Assembly: GCA_013339895.1 (NCBI GenBank)
Contig: JABACO010000003.1
Span: 13,555,365 to 13,619,364, forward strand
Direction: 5' to 3'
DNA from: Ephydatia muelleri
Taxonomy: Eukaryota; Porifera; Demospongiae; Spongillida; Spongillidae
DNA length: 64,000 nucleotides
Shown: one piece after another, positions 1 to 12,550 of the stretch
Position numbering within the stretch: the stretch's first letter is position 1
How the letters are laid out: the number at the start of each line of letters is the position of its first letter
Made by a program: the position numbers and the translations under genes
Notes under the pieces: generated by a model
The model's input: only the letters and a program-made list of their open reading frames with translations
What the model was told of the DNA's origin: nothing
Databases searched by the model: none

Positions 1-226
1 ACCAATTCAGGCAGACTCAGCAATGGATATTCCAGAGCAAGATACAAATGAACCCTATATGAATGACCAGTATCCTGGAAGAGTGGCTGAATATCCAGCA
101 GTGGAGAACACCGAGTTACCTGAACCAGTGGCTGAACCCCCTGTAGTAAATGAACATCTACCTGCACCTGAAACTGGGATTCATCGATACCCTCAACGTC
201 AACGTAGACCACCAGACCGCTATTGA
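1..226 (+). CDS. C-terminal end of a Ty3/gypsy-like pol polyprotein (partial)
   Basis: The frame is open from the window edge; a Met lies at 23 and the stop at 224-226. The visible tail is acidic and proline-rich (repeated PEPVAEPP-like stretches) and ends in HRYPQRQRRPPDRY. A basic RYPQRxRRPPDRY ending is typical of the region after the integrase in Ty3/gypsy polyproteins. A purine-rich tract and a TG-starting sequence follow immediately, as expected at the start of a 3' LTR. The protease, RT and integrase would lie left of the window. I cannot say whether the element is intact. Confidence 0.6.
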   Translation, partial: PIQADSAMDIPEQDTNEPYMNDQYPGRVAEYPAVENTELPEPVAEPPVVNEHLPAPETGIHRYPQRQRRPPDRY

Positions 227-250
227 TGAACTGTAATCAGACATTTTAGT

Positions 251-430
251 GTGAGGGAGTGTAGTATAGTTGTGTATATTCCTATTTAGTGCCTGCGCGC
301 ATGCGCAGTGTGCGACTAGTATTGTGCAGTTCCTTAGGCCAGAGTTGTACGTTTATGTGCTCCTGAACTTACTATATTATAAGATGGGTTTTGTTTCTTT
401 AACAAGTACTGTGCTGCATTAATTAAGTCA
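251..430 (+). repeat. Probable polypurine tract and 3' LTR of the Ty3-like element
   Basis: GTGAGGGAG at 251-259 is a plausible polypurine tract directly before TGTAGTATAG at 260, a canonical TG start for an LTR. A TATA-like stretch lies near 371-380. The right end is not determined, because the 5' LTR needed for comparison is outside the window. A TG...CA end at about 400 is possible. Confidence 0.4.
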
Positions 431-441
431 TCATCTAGCCA

Positions 442-804
442 CTAATTTGGAGACTTCAGTACTTCTTTGTGTGATTGTGTTAAAAGAATTCCACAAATAG
501 AAGTCCATGGTTTCACTACTTCCCTTGCTGGACTTGCATCTGATACAACATCAATGTGTTTGGTTGACAGCAACATAGTATCTTTGCAATTTGTGCATGT
601 ATGACCTGGATGGCACAAAGATAGACACATCCTATTTCCTAATCTGCACGAGTATTTTTTCTTGCTGTGACACCCACTTCTACAGCTGCAACCTACATGT
701 AAGTGTACAGATTTAGATGAATTTTCAAATATGTACTGAAACTGACACAAAAATTCGTAATTGTTTATAACATACATCAAGTGAGAAAAATTAAACTGAG
801 ACAA
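442..804 (-). pseudogene. Cys-rich (CxC-type) fragment, transposon-like
   Basis: This is a 120-aa open stretch whose middle has a dense Cys/His pattern: CSCRSGCHSKK, then a CRxGNRMC unit and CHPGHTCTNC. Similar CxC-type zinc-binding clusters occur in tesmin/TSO1-like proteins and at the ends of some transposon-encoded invertebrate proteins. No other domain is visible and the flanks look non-coding. I read it as a relic exon or transposon fragment, not a demonstrated gene. Confidence 0.35.
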
Positions 805-1361
805 TAAATGAATACTGAGTTATATTAACAGCTACATGTTATGCAGTTTTCGAGGATAGTGCACAGCCTAACCGTTTTGATAATAAAAAGCAACGACATT
901 GAGATTGAACCCACTTGGTGTTTTAATTAAGAGAAATTGCATCATATCAAATGTGCAACGACACGGTTTACAGCAATTACATTTTCAATGCGTACATGCT
1001 AATTGCTGCACGAGTTGCACTAGCCACTTTATACTCTTTCGGACACATATGGTTCTCCACATTTAACTATCTTCGTCTTTGGTACTCCGGCACGTGCAAA
1101 ATACCTCAATCTTGTCGGCATTTTTCATGTCCCTACGCTCTCTCCTTCTTTTCAGCGTTTCAGAAGAGGAAAGGTTGTATCACACCATTCTCTAAACACT
1201 ATGGTAAATGGTGCCGCATGGACCTATCTTCAGTGATGAAGTGCTCTTCCCCAGCACAAAGAGCGGTGGCAAAAGCCTACGCGAAAAGACCACAATCATC
1301 TGAATTGTTTTACCTATCAACAGCAACCAATTCTACGCAGAAAATACGCTCGATCAGTTGA

Positions 1362-3015
1362 AACAAGAATCAAACAGATCTGCTGCTTTGTCCAGAGAGG
1401 AATCGCGGTGTTTATGCTGTGCGTGTGTAGGGGGGGGAGGGGGGGGGGGGGGAACTGGAAATGTGAGAGGCCATGAGGCCCTCCCCAAAACATCGGTGAA
1501 TAGCAATAAAGCTATCTAGTCCTTTCAGTGCAGGTACAATTTTCATTTTTATTCTTTACAAACATGCATGCTATAAATTGTAATCATGGAAGGTAACTAT
1601 TCTGAAATTTCGCTAAACATACCATGTTCCGAACTTGACACAAATTAGGCGTTCGCTATCTGAATCAGATTCAATTTGTCCGTGAGGTGGAGGATCATTA
1701 AATGGTGTATAGTCTAGTCTTGGTTCATTGTGTTTCTCTAATAGGTTTATACACTACGCAATGAGCGCTCACTTTTTACATTCGTTTCTGGGTAACATAG
1801 CGTTAAATACAGTGCGTTATAGAATACATTCTACAACGGCTCGCCTCCAACTGATCGATTCAACTTAGCCGCAGTTCTGTTACCGTCCAAATCTCATATT
1901 TGCTTAATTTATTAATTGTATCCTGAGGCTGCATGCTTCTTTACCACGACAGATGGTTGCATGCTTTCTTATTAAGTCTAATTTTAGTCATTGAAGATGT
2001 GCATTTGTGTATTTGCGTTCTAATTGTTTTAATTCCCCGTAGGTCGTGCCCCGTAGGTCGTGCCCCGTAGGTCGTGCCCCGTAGGTCGTGCACTGAGACA
2101 GTTATGTCGCGGCACTAACTGCGATTTGCAAAGCGCGCTGAACGAGATTTGTACCGAGCGTTAGTCGACCAAAAGTATTACGCAACTTGAAGTTTGCATG
2201 CACAGCGCACTAATTGAAGGCTACAAAGCTCGCTTAGGCTTGTTTACCTACTATCGGATGTCACACTGTTTGGTTACATCCGCGGAAATTTTATTATCCT
2301 GAGAAAGCTAAGCACGCTAATAAACGACATAGCGCTGATCTGAATGTATATACACACATGCGCGATATGGACGATACATGTACAATCGTTTATGTACTAT
2401 GGGATGCATATGCATGATATAAATAGTCTTCATAAATTCTGAGCACAATATGAATAGGAATAAATCACGGTTGCACATCAAGCATCGCTGCCTCATTTTG
2501 CAAAGGAATGCTTGATTCAGCCTCATCGTATCATTCTACTAGAGTACTAGCCTCGTCCCCAGACTAATCTACTACACTACCAGCTGCCTCCTGCATTGCA
2601 AGCTATACGCTATATGCAACAGCATTTTATCAGTAGTCCGAAATAGGAGCGTCATTTCAATCAGTGCTCGAGCAGTCATCGTTACACACAAATATATTCC
2701 GTCTGCGTTGACGCCACGTTAAACAGTTTTTGTTAGACAAGTCGGATGTATTTGTCTGCCTCGCTGTTCAATTCCATGCTACTCATTCGAAAATATTCTG
2801 CATGTTCGATAGTATACATTTTTTGTTCCGCATGTCTGCTAGAGGATGGGATCAATGTAATACGTCTTGTAACACTTAAGTCACAATGATGTGGTATAAT
2901 TTTTTGCGCCTTGCGCGAGATTCGCAACGATAATGCCTTGTATAAAATAGCAAGTAGTAATTCAATGCTAAAACGATACATGTATTACATGCAATGCGGT
3001 CTTGACATGCATATA
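1362..3015. other. Gene-free stretch
   Basis: No reading frame here has recognisable protein features. It contains a G tract at about 1430-1452 and a short perfect tandem repeat at 2035-2090. The rest looks like unique, AT-leaning intergenic DNA. Confidence 0.5.
2035..2090. repeat. Four perfect copies of a 14-bp tandem repeat
   Basis: The unit CCCCGTAGGTCGTG occurs four times without a mismatch. Perfect identity suggests recent slippage or ongoing homogenisation. Confidence 0.9.
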
Positions 3016-4807
3016 TTATGCCTGTCCATAGAGATAGGGAAGGCACGTTTGAGGCACGTCAGAAGCTCGCATATTGTTTTCAAAGCTCTGTGGTCGGAGC
3101 AAGTAGCGTTCAAAGTCCACGAACCCAGTCGATGCCTGTGATAATTTGAGCATCTCATTGGTGTAACCGCTATCGTTGATAACGGCGTCCAGCTGCTTAT
3201 AGTTGTTCATTAGTTTGGCGAAGCGCTTTGAAACTACTCTATCTTCGTAAGTGGCGTGGAACAGTTTAAAAGCATCCTCTGACACACTAGGGAAGGGTCG
3301 GTGAATGAGACGCGAGAGCTTCAATGGAGAATAGTGTTTGTCATTCATGTCACGTGGGCACACGGGGGCGTAGGTCGTGTTCGTACAGCACGCCATGGTA
3401 GGTTGTTGTATGCAAACTTTTACACACCCAGGCTGGTTCTGTAGGTCATACACGATTGACGGAGTTGCTCCAGATGCTCCCGGCAACGAATCGTTGTTCA
3501 TTGAAAAGAATGCCAAGTCCTTGTAAGACGGCCCGTTACTCTGCCAGTCGGACCACAGCCTGTCGATAAATCCGTGGTGTAGGAAGAAGATGGGGTCGTT
3601 CGCAGAGTCGACTGTGCACATGGTGCCTCCTATGTCACAATGAACGCTGTTGTGGAAGTTACCCGAGATCTGAGCGTGCCAAGTGTAGAACTGGCTAACG
3701 TCGATCCGTTGGGCCAATGCCACTGCCGCACAATCGGGGAACACGTTGTTGAAGTTTCGCGTGAGAGAATGACCATTTGGCTGTGTCCACATCTGCCACG
3801 AGAAGGGGCCCGTCGTGACAAGTAGACTATTGGTACTTACGTCACCGTTACCCCCGAAACCGCATGTGTCATTCCAGATGATGGAATTTTGCCATCCCTG
3901 CGACTCCAAACTCCAGTCCCAGTAAGGCATGGTGATCCGACAGTCGACTTTCCTCAGAAGGTTCTCCAGTTGAAGTAGATACCAGCGGTGCCAGGGGAGA
4001 AAATATGTTATGCCGTGGATGCCCGCTCCGAAGAATTGGATGTGGAGGTTCACCAGGCTGTCATAGCACGGTTTGTACTGCGGATCCGTGCTAACGGTCA
4101 CCACTGCGCTGATGTATCGGCATCGCTCCGCCTGCGTTAGCGAGCGCCAGTCTTTGCGCACTCGACAGCAGTCCGTGAGCACTCCGTTAGAGCACGTGCA
4201 CCTCCGCTCGCACGAGTCGTACTGGGTGTTAGAGCCATTACATTGTTCTATTTAAAAAGAGGAGCGAAATTTTCATTCACGCGCACGAAGTCTCATAATA
4301 GAGAATTACCTTGCGGGGCCGAGCATTCGTTCAGTGCAGTGCACGCCGGGAGAGGAGGATTCTGACGTTTCATGAACTTGTCACCGCGCTTCTTGCCTTT
4401 ATTCGGCACATAGCCGCTAGGGATGTTGAACAGTTCTTTCTTGCCATCCAGAAGATTTTTTAGTGCTTCGGGTAAAGTCTTGTGCGGTCGATCTGGATGC
4501 GTGGGCGGGGATACGTCCGGGGGCGGGACTCTCGGAAACGGGTTGCGAGCAGCCGCGTCCACGTGCTGGTCATAGGGACCGAGATAGGGACGTCCGTATT
4601 CGTCATCGTTCAGATCGCAGAAGTGTTGCGGGTAGCCGTTGTTGGGGTCGTGGGGCGCATATGGGTCGAACGGGTGGAAATGGGCTATGGCGAAAAAATA
4701 TTTTTTCGTACAGCTACTAACAAATCAGTGCATTGACATAATTAAAACGTACCTTCTATTGATGCAAGTTGGACGCACAAACACAAAAACAGAAGCTCCA
4801 TCTTCAT
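3016..4807 (-). CDS. Secreted tyrosinase, complete three-exon gene
   Basis: Exons in transcript order are 4753-4807, 4310-4684 and 3016-4247. The introns are 68 and 62 nt, both GT-AG, with phases that keep one frame of 1662 nt (553 aa). Exon 1 encodes a signal peptide (MKMELLFLCLCVQLAS), which fixes the start. A Pro/Asp-rich stretch follows (about residues 20-140), then a Cys-rich knot (CNGSN...CERRCTC...DCCRVRK). The tyrosinase domain has CuA histidines in NLHIQFF, GIHG and PWHRWY, and CuB histidines in FHNSVH and FFLHHGFIDRLW. Both type-3 copper sites look complete, so I infer an active phenol oxidase. Members of this secreted class oxidise mono- and diphenols to quinones for pigment, sclerotisation or defence. 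The substrate is unknown. Confidence 0.9.
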
Positions 4808-6469
4808 CCCAATTTTGGAATCAGTCTTCTGCCAGATGCCTAGATGTCTATTACTATTATGTATATATAACATCTGCACTTGTTATGCATTGCAACATTC
4901 CATAAATGTTTGTTTCGATACAGATACCACTCAAACTAGGGTGTATTGTAAGGCGGAACGACGAAACAAAAGGGTCGATTGTCCAGCCATGAACAGAGAC
5001 CTTTATAACGCGGTATGTGATGTCTACGTGAACGCACGCTTTACCTTCATCAGAATAAAAAGAAATCATATATGTATACAGTTTGTTATTGTTACTTAAA
5101 GAATTATCATTTGTTATCAAAGCGTTTGATAGATAATTGGCCCGGATGTTCACAAGCCTATCAAATTATTTCCAAATCACTAAAATGCGTAATTGTCATA
5201 AACCTATACTAAGAATTCAATATATCACTCTTTGTATTCGTTTCGAACAGCTCGAATTCGATTAAACTGCAGGTGATATGCGTACATTTACTTCCAATTG
5301 ATAATTTTCGTGGAATAGATCTAAGCTGATACATTTGGCTATTCAATTGCAAGTAGTCGAGGGAAACCAAATACACCAGATATGGATTGCTATAAACATA
5401 AACACTTCTGCAGGATGGTCACACAACGAAGGAACTGATTCGATCAAACAAATTCATCGCCATTAGTTATGTACGTAGTGGGTAGTAGTCATTAAAATAT
5501 ATATGTGTGTTTATAATTTTTTATTACAGGGTGATTAAAAACAAATGTATCCTAATCAAGTGCTCGAAAATCAAATATTTGACCATTAATAACTCCCGCA
5601 GTGGAATTAGTTTAAGAATTTTAGATTGCTTTTTAGCCACGTGATTGAAGTGTTATTAATTTTCAATAATAATTGTAACTTTAATATGGGTGGTTACTTA
5701 ATCTTGAATGAATGATTTGAATGTATTAAAGAATTGTCTGACTAAAATATTCTAACATTTATTAACAAGGATATTTAATCATATGTTTTAGATATGTCAT
5801 ATGATATTTTTGCTAGTACTTTTTACTTTTTTATTTCAGTAAATTACATGGTAAAAATAAATATTTAATTTTTATTAAAAACAGAACATTACAATTACAA
5901 GAACAGAGACACCTTATTCAATACAAACAGGGCCAGTGAAACCATAATTAAACCAGCAGGAGACAGACGTCTAGAAGTACATGTAGGGGTGGGGGGGGGG
6001 GGGGGGTCTTATTGCATTTTTTTTTTACATTTCTTGTTTCTACCACTCTGAAAATATGTACTGGGTCACGCTGAATGTGAAAATATGAATTTTTAACCCC
6101 TCACAACCCCCCTGTACATACCCCTTGAAGTTCGCACGTGTACATGTATAGTTTTGCCGCGAATTAACGAAACTGAACATGGCATGACGCCAATATATAG
6201 GCTGCATCGCTTCTTGACCGTTGAGATTGTCCCGCGCGTCTTGGACGAAGAAGATAAAGCATAACTTCAATTACAGCCTTTTTTGTTGGCAAAACACCAT
6301 GAGGTAGGTCAGCAGATTCAAAGTAGTCCACACGTCCAAGGCATTATCTCCCTCTAGACCTTGTTTCTACACAGTATTGCAGGAGCATTGGATCTTTTGT
6401 AATCTCTATACAATTTCAACAAAGAACTTCAAAAAGCACATTATCAAACTATATGAGGATTTTTAGAAA
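4808..6469. other. AT-rich intergenic stretch
   Basis: This holds the upstream region of the minus-strand tyrosinase and then AT-rich DNA with no convincing coding potential. A G tract lies at about 5990-6006. A weak minus-strand open stretch at 6040-6270 looks like dispersed-repeat sequence and is not called as a gene. Confidence 0.5.
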
Positions 6470-8847
6470 TTGCTTCAGACTAGGGACAGCAGAAAAAATG
6501 AAAGTTATGATGCCAAAGTCTTAGCCTTCAATATAGAAAGTGCAGTAATGTTTGACATTTTTTGTAAAGATGTTTGTCAAAGAAGAAAGTTTGAGAATTT
6601 CTATGATATTAGGATGACGGAAAATGAGTGGAAGTTTTTGGAAGACCAAAGAGGTGAGAGAAAAATGTATTGTCAAGACCATGTCGACACTCAATGGACC
6701 AAAACAATGACAAGGCGAAATAATGATTTATTTACTCTAGAGAGGATGCGGCACTCTGTAAATGCTGAACAGCCAATGGCTGTGCCAGAGAGTACAGAAA
6801 CTACTGAAGACACTAGTGATAGTGCGGATGAGCTATACACACCTGTTACAGTAGAGGATGTTGAATTTGAAAGCCCAAGAAAGAAAAAGAAGGTGATGGA
6901 AGATAAGAATAGCAATGCTTTGAGTTCAATGCCTGAAGAGTAGCAACATGTTAGGTGCAGTATGCGAAAGGTGAGACCAGAATACTATGAGGTGGTGGAC
7001 AAACTGAAAAGTTGCTTTCATATGTCACAGAACCAAACAGAAGTTGCTGTTGTTGAGACAGCAAACAAAATGTTTGGACGAAATTGGAAATATCACGATG
7101 AAGGAGCTGAAATTGATGTAGACACTCATCCTGACAAGAAGAATGCTAGAAGAGTTGGAAAGTGCAATCTACAATAACATATGCAAATGATGGTTCTAAA
7201 AAACAAGGAGCCGGCTCATTCACAGTGCAAGGTATTATTATTAATGGTAAGTATAGAGCTCTACCTACCATGAGCATTGCATCAGAGTCTAAACCTAACC
7301 TTGCGGAGTTAAAGCTAACAACCTTGCAAATTCTTTCGGCAGCTAGTGGAGTTGATGCAAAAGTTCTTTTGAGACAATTGATTTTGTCATTTCTGATCAA
7401 ACAGCACACAATATAGATGTTGAATTGTTAGTTGCAAAAGAGCTTGGCACTAAGAAGTACCTAATCAACTCTTTTGCAATGTTCATCCATGCCTTATGTT
7501 CAATCAGGTGATAGTAAAGCATCGGTCCCAGCTTGAGCATGCAATTGGACGTGATAAAATACATGCAAATTAACTCGTGAATTATGCCACAACAACTGCT
7601 AGTAGTGTAACAGAACAAGCTCTTGATTGCATCACTCAATTGATAAACCATGACTTGATCATAAGCCCTGGAACAAGTCCCAAGAATTTGACATGCATAT
7701 AACCCCTAAGAAAAACATGTCTGTTAGCTTCAAAGATGAACGGTTTAATCGTTTGTCACTTACGTGTGCAGTTACACTTTATCACTTTGATGATGTTGCA
7801 TCTTTTCTAGACAAGTTTCAGCATGTGACCAACCAATTGGCATGCATTGTAAGATGCTTTCTAGATCTCGAATTTCTTAAAGTGATGCTATGTATTGGTG
7901 CATTATTAGGAGTGCACTTAGTAGAGCCTTTTTTGATACTGACAACATCTACGCAATGACATATTCCAAACTTATTCCTGCTTTTCAACAGCTCTATCAT
8001 GACCTGCTAGAAACTGAACCCTGTAAGCTCCTAAATTTGAACAAGGCTGCATTTACATTTTTCTCTAATAGCCAATTTACACATTCTAGGTATGCTTTGG
8101 AAATATGTAGGAGCATAGAAGCAATTTGTGAAGAGTATAAGCCACAAGTTTTAAAGATACTAAAAGTTATCCTACCTGCTCTTGCAGAAGCGTGCATTTC
8201 AAAGACAGAAAAGGGAGATATTTGGGTTTGGTTCTTACAATGAAAACTCCCATAGCCTCTCAACAATGGATCAAGATAAGCTAGAAGGAGCACCAGTGCA
8301 TAACCTTGATGCTGAGCGAAGCGTTGGCTTTATAAATTATGAATTATCAAGAAGAGGATCAAAGCAGTTAAGTTCTGCTTCATCAACACAAGTTAAATGT
8401 GCGGCACATGATTTAATTGACAATACTGTTCCAGGATCATATAAAGAATATTCCAAGGTAGCAAAATACATGTATGTAATTCCTGAGTTGTGCCTCAATT
8501 AGGCTGCTAAGCAGGAGGATCTAAAGAAAAAAGGTCTTGTAGATAAAGAAATTGCAAATGCAGCCTTGGATAAACAAAGGATCTCAGGTTGATAAGTACT
8601 TGAAATCTGATGACAGCAATATTATAAGGTTGAAAGATTGTATATCGAAGTGAGATATGCAAGAGACACATCTTTGTCAATGCCAAAGAACAGTGACATT
8701 TTTAGACTTATGAAGGATCACAGAAGACTTAGTGAAGAAACATATGCTACCAATCTTAAGCTATACTTTGACAATGTAGTTTCAATTGCTGATGTGACTA
8801 TGGATGATCTTGACAGAGCAATAGATACATTTAAACAACATGATTAA
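6470..8847 (+). pseudogene. Decayed copy of a multicopy invertebrate gene of unknown function
   Basis: Protein-like segments run in order but in changing frames. 6470-6943 continues in frame past one TAG into 6962-7177. Later blocks lie at 7162-7416, about 7375-7510, about 7575-7690, 7693-7959, 7890-8243, 8182-8502 and 8638-8847. Blocks such as RLYIEVRYARD-type (8638 on), PVHNLDAERSVGFINYELS and DERFNRLSLTCAV resemble a family I associate with many near-identical hypothetical proteins in cnidarian and sponge genomes. Its biochemical role is unknown to me. At least five frameshifts and stops mark this copy as dead. The multicopy habit suggests mobile-element ancestry, which is inference. Confidence 0.65.
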
Positions 8848-10767
8848 TGTTCTGAAACATGTAACGCATTTAATATGACTTTACGAAGTACAACAAACAA
8901 ATTTTTTTATAATACATTTAAAAATGTTCTATGAATGATTATCCTTGTACTTCTGTGTTTCTTCCATTACATAATCTGTTTACTGCACTCCTGCTAATGC
9001 CTATAAATTTAATGAAAGATGTAAATTGAAGGCAGAGTAGTTGTACACATACAAATGGTGTCATCCTAACATATCCTAGGTGTACCTAAGACCCCCCCCC
9101 CCCCCCCCCCCCCCCTTACTAGAAGAGCTCTGGCCTATTGGCGCATCAAAGTGATATTCAAAGCTGAATGAGAAAGTATTCTGTGGAATTCTTGTGGATT
9201 CATCTTCATGAATGGCATAACATATGCTACCTACCACATTGAAAAATACGCAACTTCGTTTGGCTTTGGCATTAATTATAACCAAAAAAAACTTTAAATT
9301 TTATGTGGTGGGTCAGGCGCAACTTGATGAGTGCAAATGAATTAGGTACCGTTTGATTTATAAATTCCTGTGGCTAACAATTATAGGGGACTTGGTCTAT
9401 GTGGAAAGAGCTCTATTTTCCATGCCGCATTGCACTCGTGGTTCGTTTCTTTTCCCCTGAAGACATGACAAACCAGAGCATACATGTACTTGTATTGCAG
9501 GCAGTGGCAATACCAAGTGCTTTTTTTTATAATTGCAGTCTTCAATTATTACTAGACACTAGCTGCCTCGGTATATGCTAGCTAGCTATCCTGAAGGACC
9601 ATTGCCTATAGTTCTAATTTCTGCGTACTGACTAACAGTACAAAACAACATCACAATGGTATAAGCACATGACAAACAGGTAGAGTCCACCAATGGAAGG
9701 AACGAGATGATCACGATATTGCACATACTCGTGAATCATTACATTGCATCCGCATTGCACGCGTACTACTTTAGCAATCAAACTAGGACATCTTATTTTC
9801 AATAACCACACATGCAAGTGGTGAGGTTAACACAGCGGTTCAGCCGTCCGAATCCGTGCAGCAAGTAATTCCCGCCGTCATACACCCGACGTGAAAACAG
9901 CGAAACGTGGGTATGCGGTCATGGTTTCCTTGGGCCGAACGCCGGTAGATATTTTGAAACGTTGGCATGCGGGTAAATCGCATGCATGCTAACATGATTG
10001 TCCAAAATATAATTTCCTATCATCAGTCGTTTGAGGAAGGAATTAGACAGCAAAATAGGCTCCAAACGGAATATGGGAGGCGTATTCTATATATTTTGTG
10101 GTTGTGTTGCATGCAGTGTATGGTCAAAGATGCAGATCATGTCAGTAGACTGATTCGGTTGGTGGTGTGGGAACTTGGGGGGTGTATGCGAAGGGTGCAG
10201 CTACTGTACATCTCAGGTGATGGAAGGGCACATGATCTATCGAATGCGTCTTCATGCAGCTGAGTGCGTGTCCACATCATGCAGGCACATATATAGGGTT
10301 GGCAAAGGAGTGCCGGTTTGAATCAGTCTAGGCGTATTGTGCATAGCAACTAGCAGACCTAACCCGCTTTTTGTAGCCTGCAGGTTGAAGCCAGTCGATA
10401 CAATTGCAGAACCCATCATCATGCACGATCAGTAATATCTACCACATTAATTAACATTTTGAGCAGCGTAAGCTTGAACTTGGCTTTTTTTTTTTTTAAT
10501 TTCCAGGAGAAAATGTGAGCCCATTTCCCCTAAATGTATATAGACAAAATAGTTGGCCCCTGTGCTCACGTGTTGGCAGCCTACTATCTGTACGTTGTGC
10601 AGACTGAGTATAAGGAGGAGGAGTATGATGTAGTGCTAGTGACATGCACAAAGAACCTTATTATAAATTGATACGTCATCGTTATGCATGTACATATGGC
10701 TGGCAGCGTAGTGTCAAACAGACAAATCTGCATATCCCATATATGTCACATAAAGAAGAATAACAAA
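8848..10767. other. Gene-free stretch with a long C tract
   Basis: No supportable gene is seen. A C homopolymer lies at about 9091-9115. The rest is unremarkable intergenic DNA up to the tRNA gene. Confidence 0.5.
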
Positions 10768-10840
10768 GGGGAATTAGCTCAAGTGGTAGAGCGCTCGCTT
10801 AGCATGCGAGAGGTACCGGGATCAATGCCCGGATTCTCCA
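10768..10840 (+). tRNA. tRNA-Ala (anticodon AGC)
   Basis: The full cloverleaf can be drawn. The acceptor arms GGGGAAT/ATTCTCC pair with one G-T. The D stem is GCTC/GAGC, the anticodon stem CTCGC/GCGAG around loop TTAGCAT (AGC), the T stem CCGGG/CCCGG, and the discriminator base is A. No intron is present and no CCA is encoded, as expected for a eukaryotic nuclear gene. An oligo-T run follows directly. It decodes GCU and, after inosine formation, GCC and GCA codons. Confidence 0.95.
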
Positions 10841-10841
10841 C

Positions 10842-10852
10842 TTTTTTTTTTT
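10842..10852 (+). terminator. RNA polymerase III terminator of tRNA-Ala
   Basis: An uninterrupted run of about 11 T residues begins two bases after the tRNA 3' end, the usual Pol III stop signal. Confidence 0.85.
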
Positions 10853-12550
10853 ACAAGTTTCTTTTTTTCTTTGTACCCACTACTCTCCATAAAATCGTAA
10901 TTTTGCCAGACGCGGTCGAGACACTTAGCAATCATTCCATTGAGACGCTTTAATATTGATAGACGGCTGTTAACTGGAGCGAATTATCACCTATACATGC
11001 ATTCCATGATCCGCTCACGCTTCTGCTTGGATTTAACCACTTGGCGCGTGTAGGCTTAATGGATCAGGTGTGCTACCTATCCTTCTTTAAACTATCGTAC
11101 TACTGCCTATCGATAGATTTACCAATGTCACTAGTTCTTTCCACACTAGGTTAATCTATCAAATTCAATATTTTACTTGTCATCGTCAGTTAATTTGGCA
11201 ATAAATTCAAACCATTCATTCAAGATTAAATGACCACTATATTCAAGTTAATAACGCTTAACTTACTTGGTATAATTAATTAACTACTTCCAATGCAGGC
11301 TTTTAACGGTCAACAATTTGATTAACGTTTAATTTACTTGGCATTTATTAATGGTCAGCAACTTACGGTGGTGAACTTTCTATGCACCCTGCTGCAAAAA
11401 CACATCGAATGCTACATTTTTTAAACATATTATCCTACTTAAATTTTAGTGTCATCCGACATTTTAATAACGAAGAAACACAGATGTCTCTGGTTCACAC
11501 AACGCTATGCAGCATACCATCGACGTGAATCCTCTTTCTCTCTATGCAACCAAAAGGTACGGAATTCCCAATCAATGAATAGCGGATCCATTTAAAAGCG
11601 GTTCTGCGCTGCGCTTCGCCCAATTGGTACAACGGGTACCAACATTAAGGTTCCGCCCCCAAAAGAAGTAATTCAGCATTTCCGCGCATTGAATCTCAAG
11701 TGGTAAGTGTAGTAGAATGTCTCATTTGTTGGCCTCATACATTTGCTCATTTTTTATGCCCGTGAGAAAAATTATCTCGGTTTCAAGGTTGCAATATCAT
11801 CGTTATACCATTTAAAATTTTACTATTGCCGAATCGAAATATGTTGTACAGCCAGGACGCGTACCATACGGTGTTGTGAAGAGAGCGTAACAGTGGGCGT
11901 ACCCGTCTTATCGTGCTCTAGAGATACGCCTCTGTGTAGTTTTTAGTACACCACTAGTATGGGGGTGGGAGAGGGGCGGTGCCTGTCCCTTTCCCACGAG
12001 TAAACGGAAGATCAACGGTTCCTCCACGTTTCCCATGGCGGTTCAGTCTAAAATTGCTCACACTGACAGTAGACTTTGAGTTCTATACTGTTGCTGCGAG
12101 GCGTACATCGTATTGTAAGACAAGACCAATGCCAATTGGATTCATGCTTAAAGTTTGAATTGGGTGCCGTTGTCACTGATTCACTTATGATTCTATAAAC
12201 ATAGTGCAACAAATTTTGGTTCTGAGGAGCTGCATGGAGCAATGACCAGCTCAAAACGTTGTCAACCATTGGAAATAGTAACTCTTCCCCCCCAACCCCA
12301 CCCCTCCTCCAATGGACATACTGCCTCCACTTATCAAGATGTTTCAAAAATGAACAAATATAACAATGAAAGGGCGTTCATTAAAATTTGACTGTGACAT
12401 TTTGTATCTACATAATATCAGATTGGATAGACTTAACATTGTCCAGTTTCTCCCCGTGGTGCTGTAACAAAAGTGATAGATATAAACTCTTGGTTTGATC
12501 ATTTTTAATAGATATTCCAATTTCACGCCGATGCCAGATTCATTAGCTTA
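10853..12550. other. Gene-free stretch
   Basis: No coding or RNA feature can be supported. It separates the tRNA gene from the MITE at 12551 and the plus-strand gene beyond. Confidence 0.45.

Noticed and set aside
951-1361. 136-aa open frame on the plus strand
   Set aside because: No domain, composition or neighbouring exon supports it; it reads like random open sequence.
6040-6270. 76-aa minus-strand frame (YTCTRANFKGYVQGG)
   Set aside because: Looks like dispersed-repeat DNA with no domain; could not be supported as a gene.
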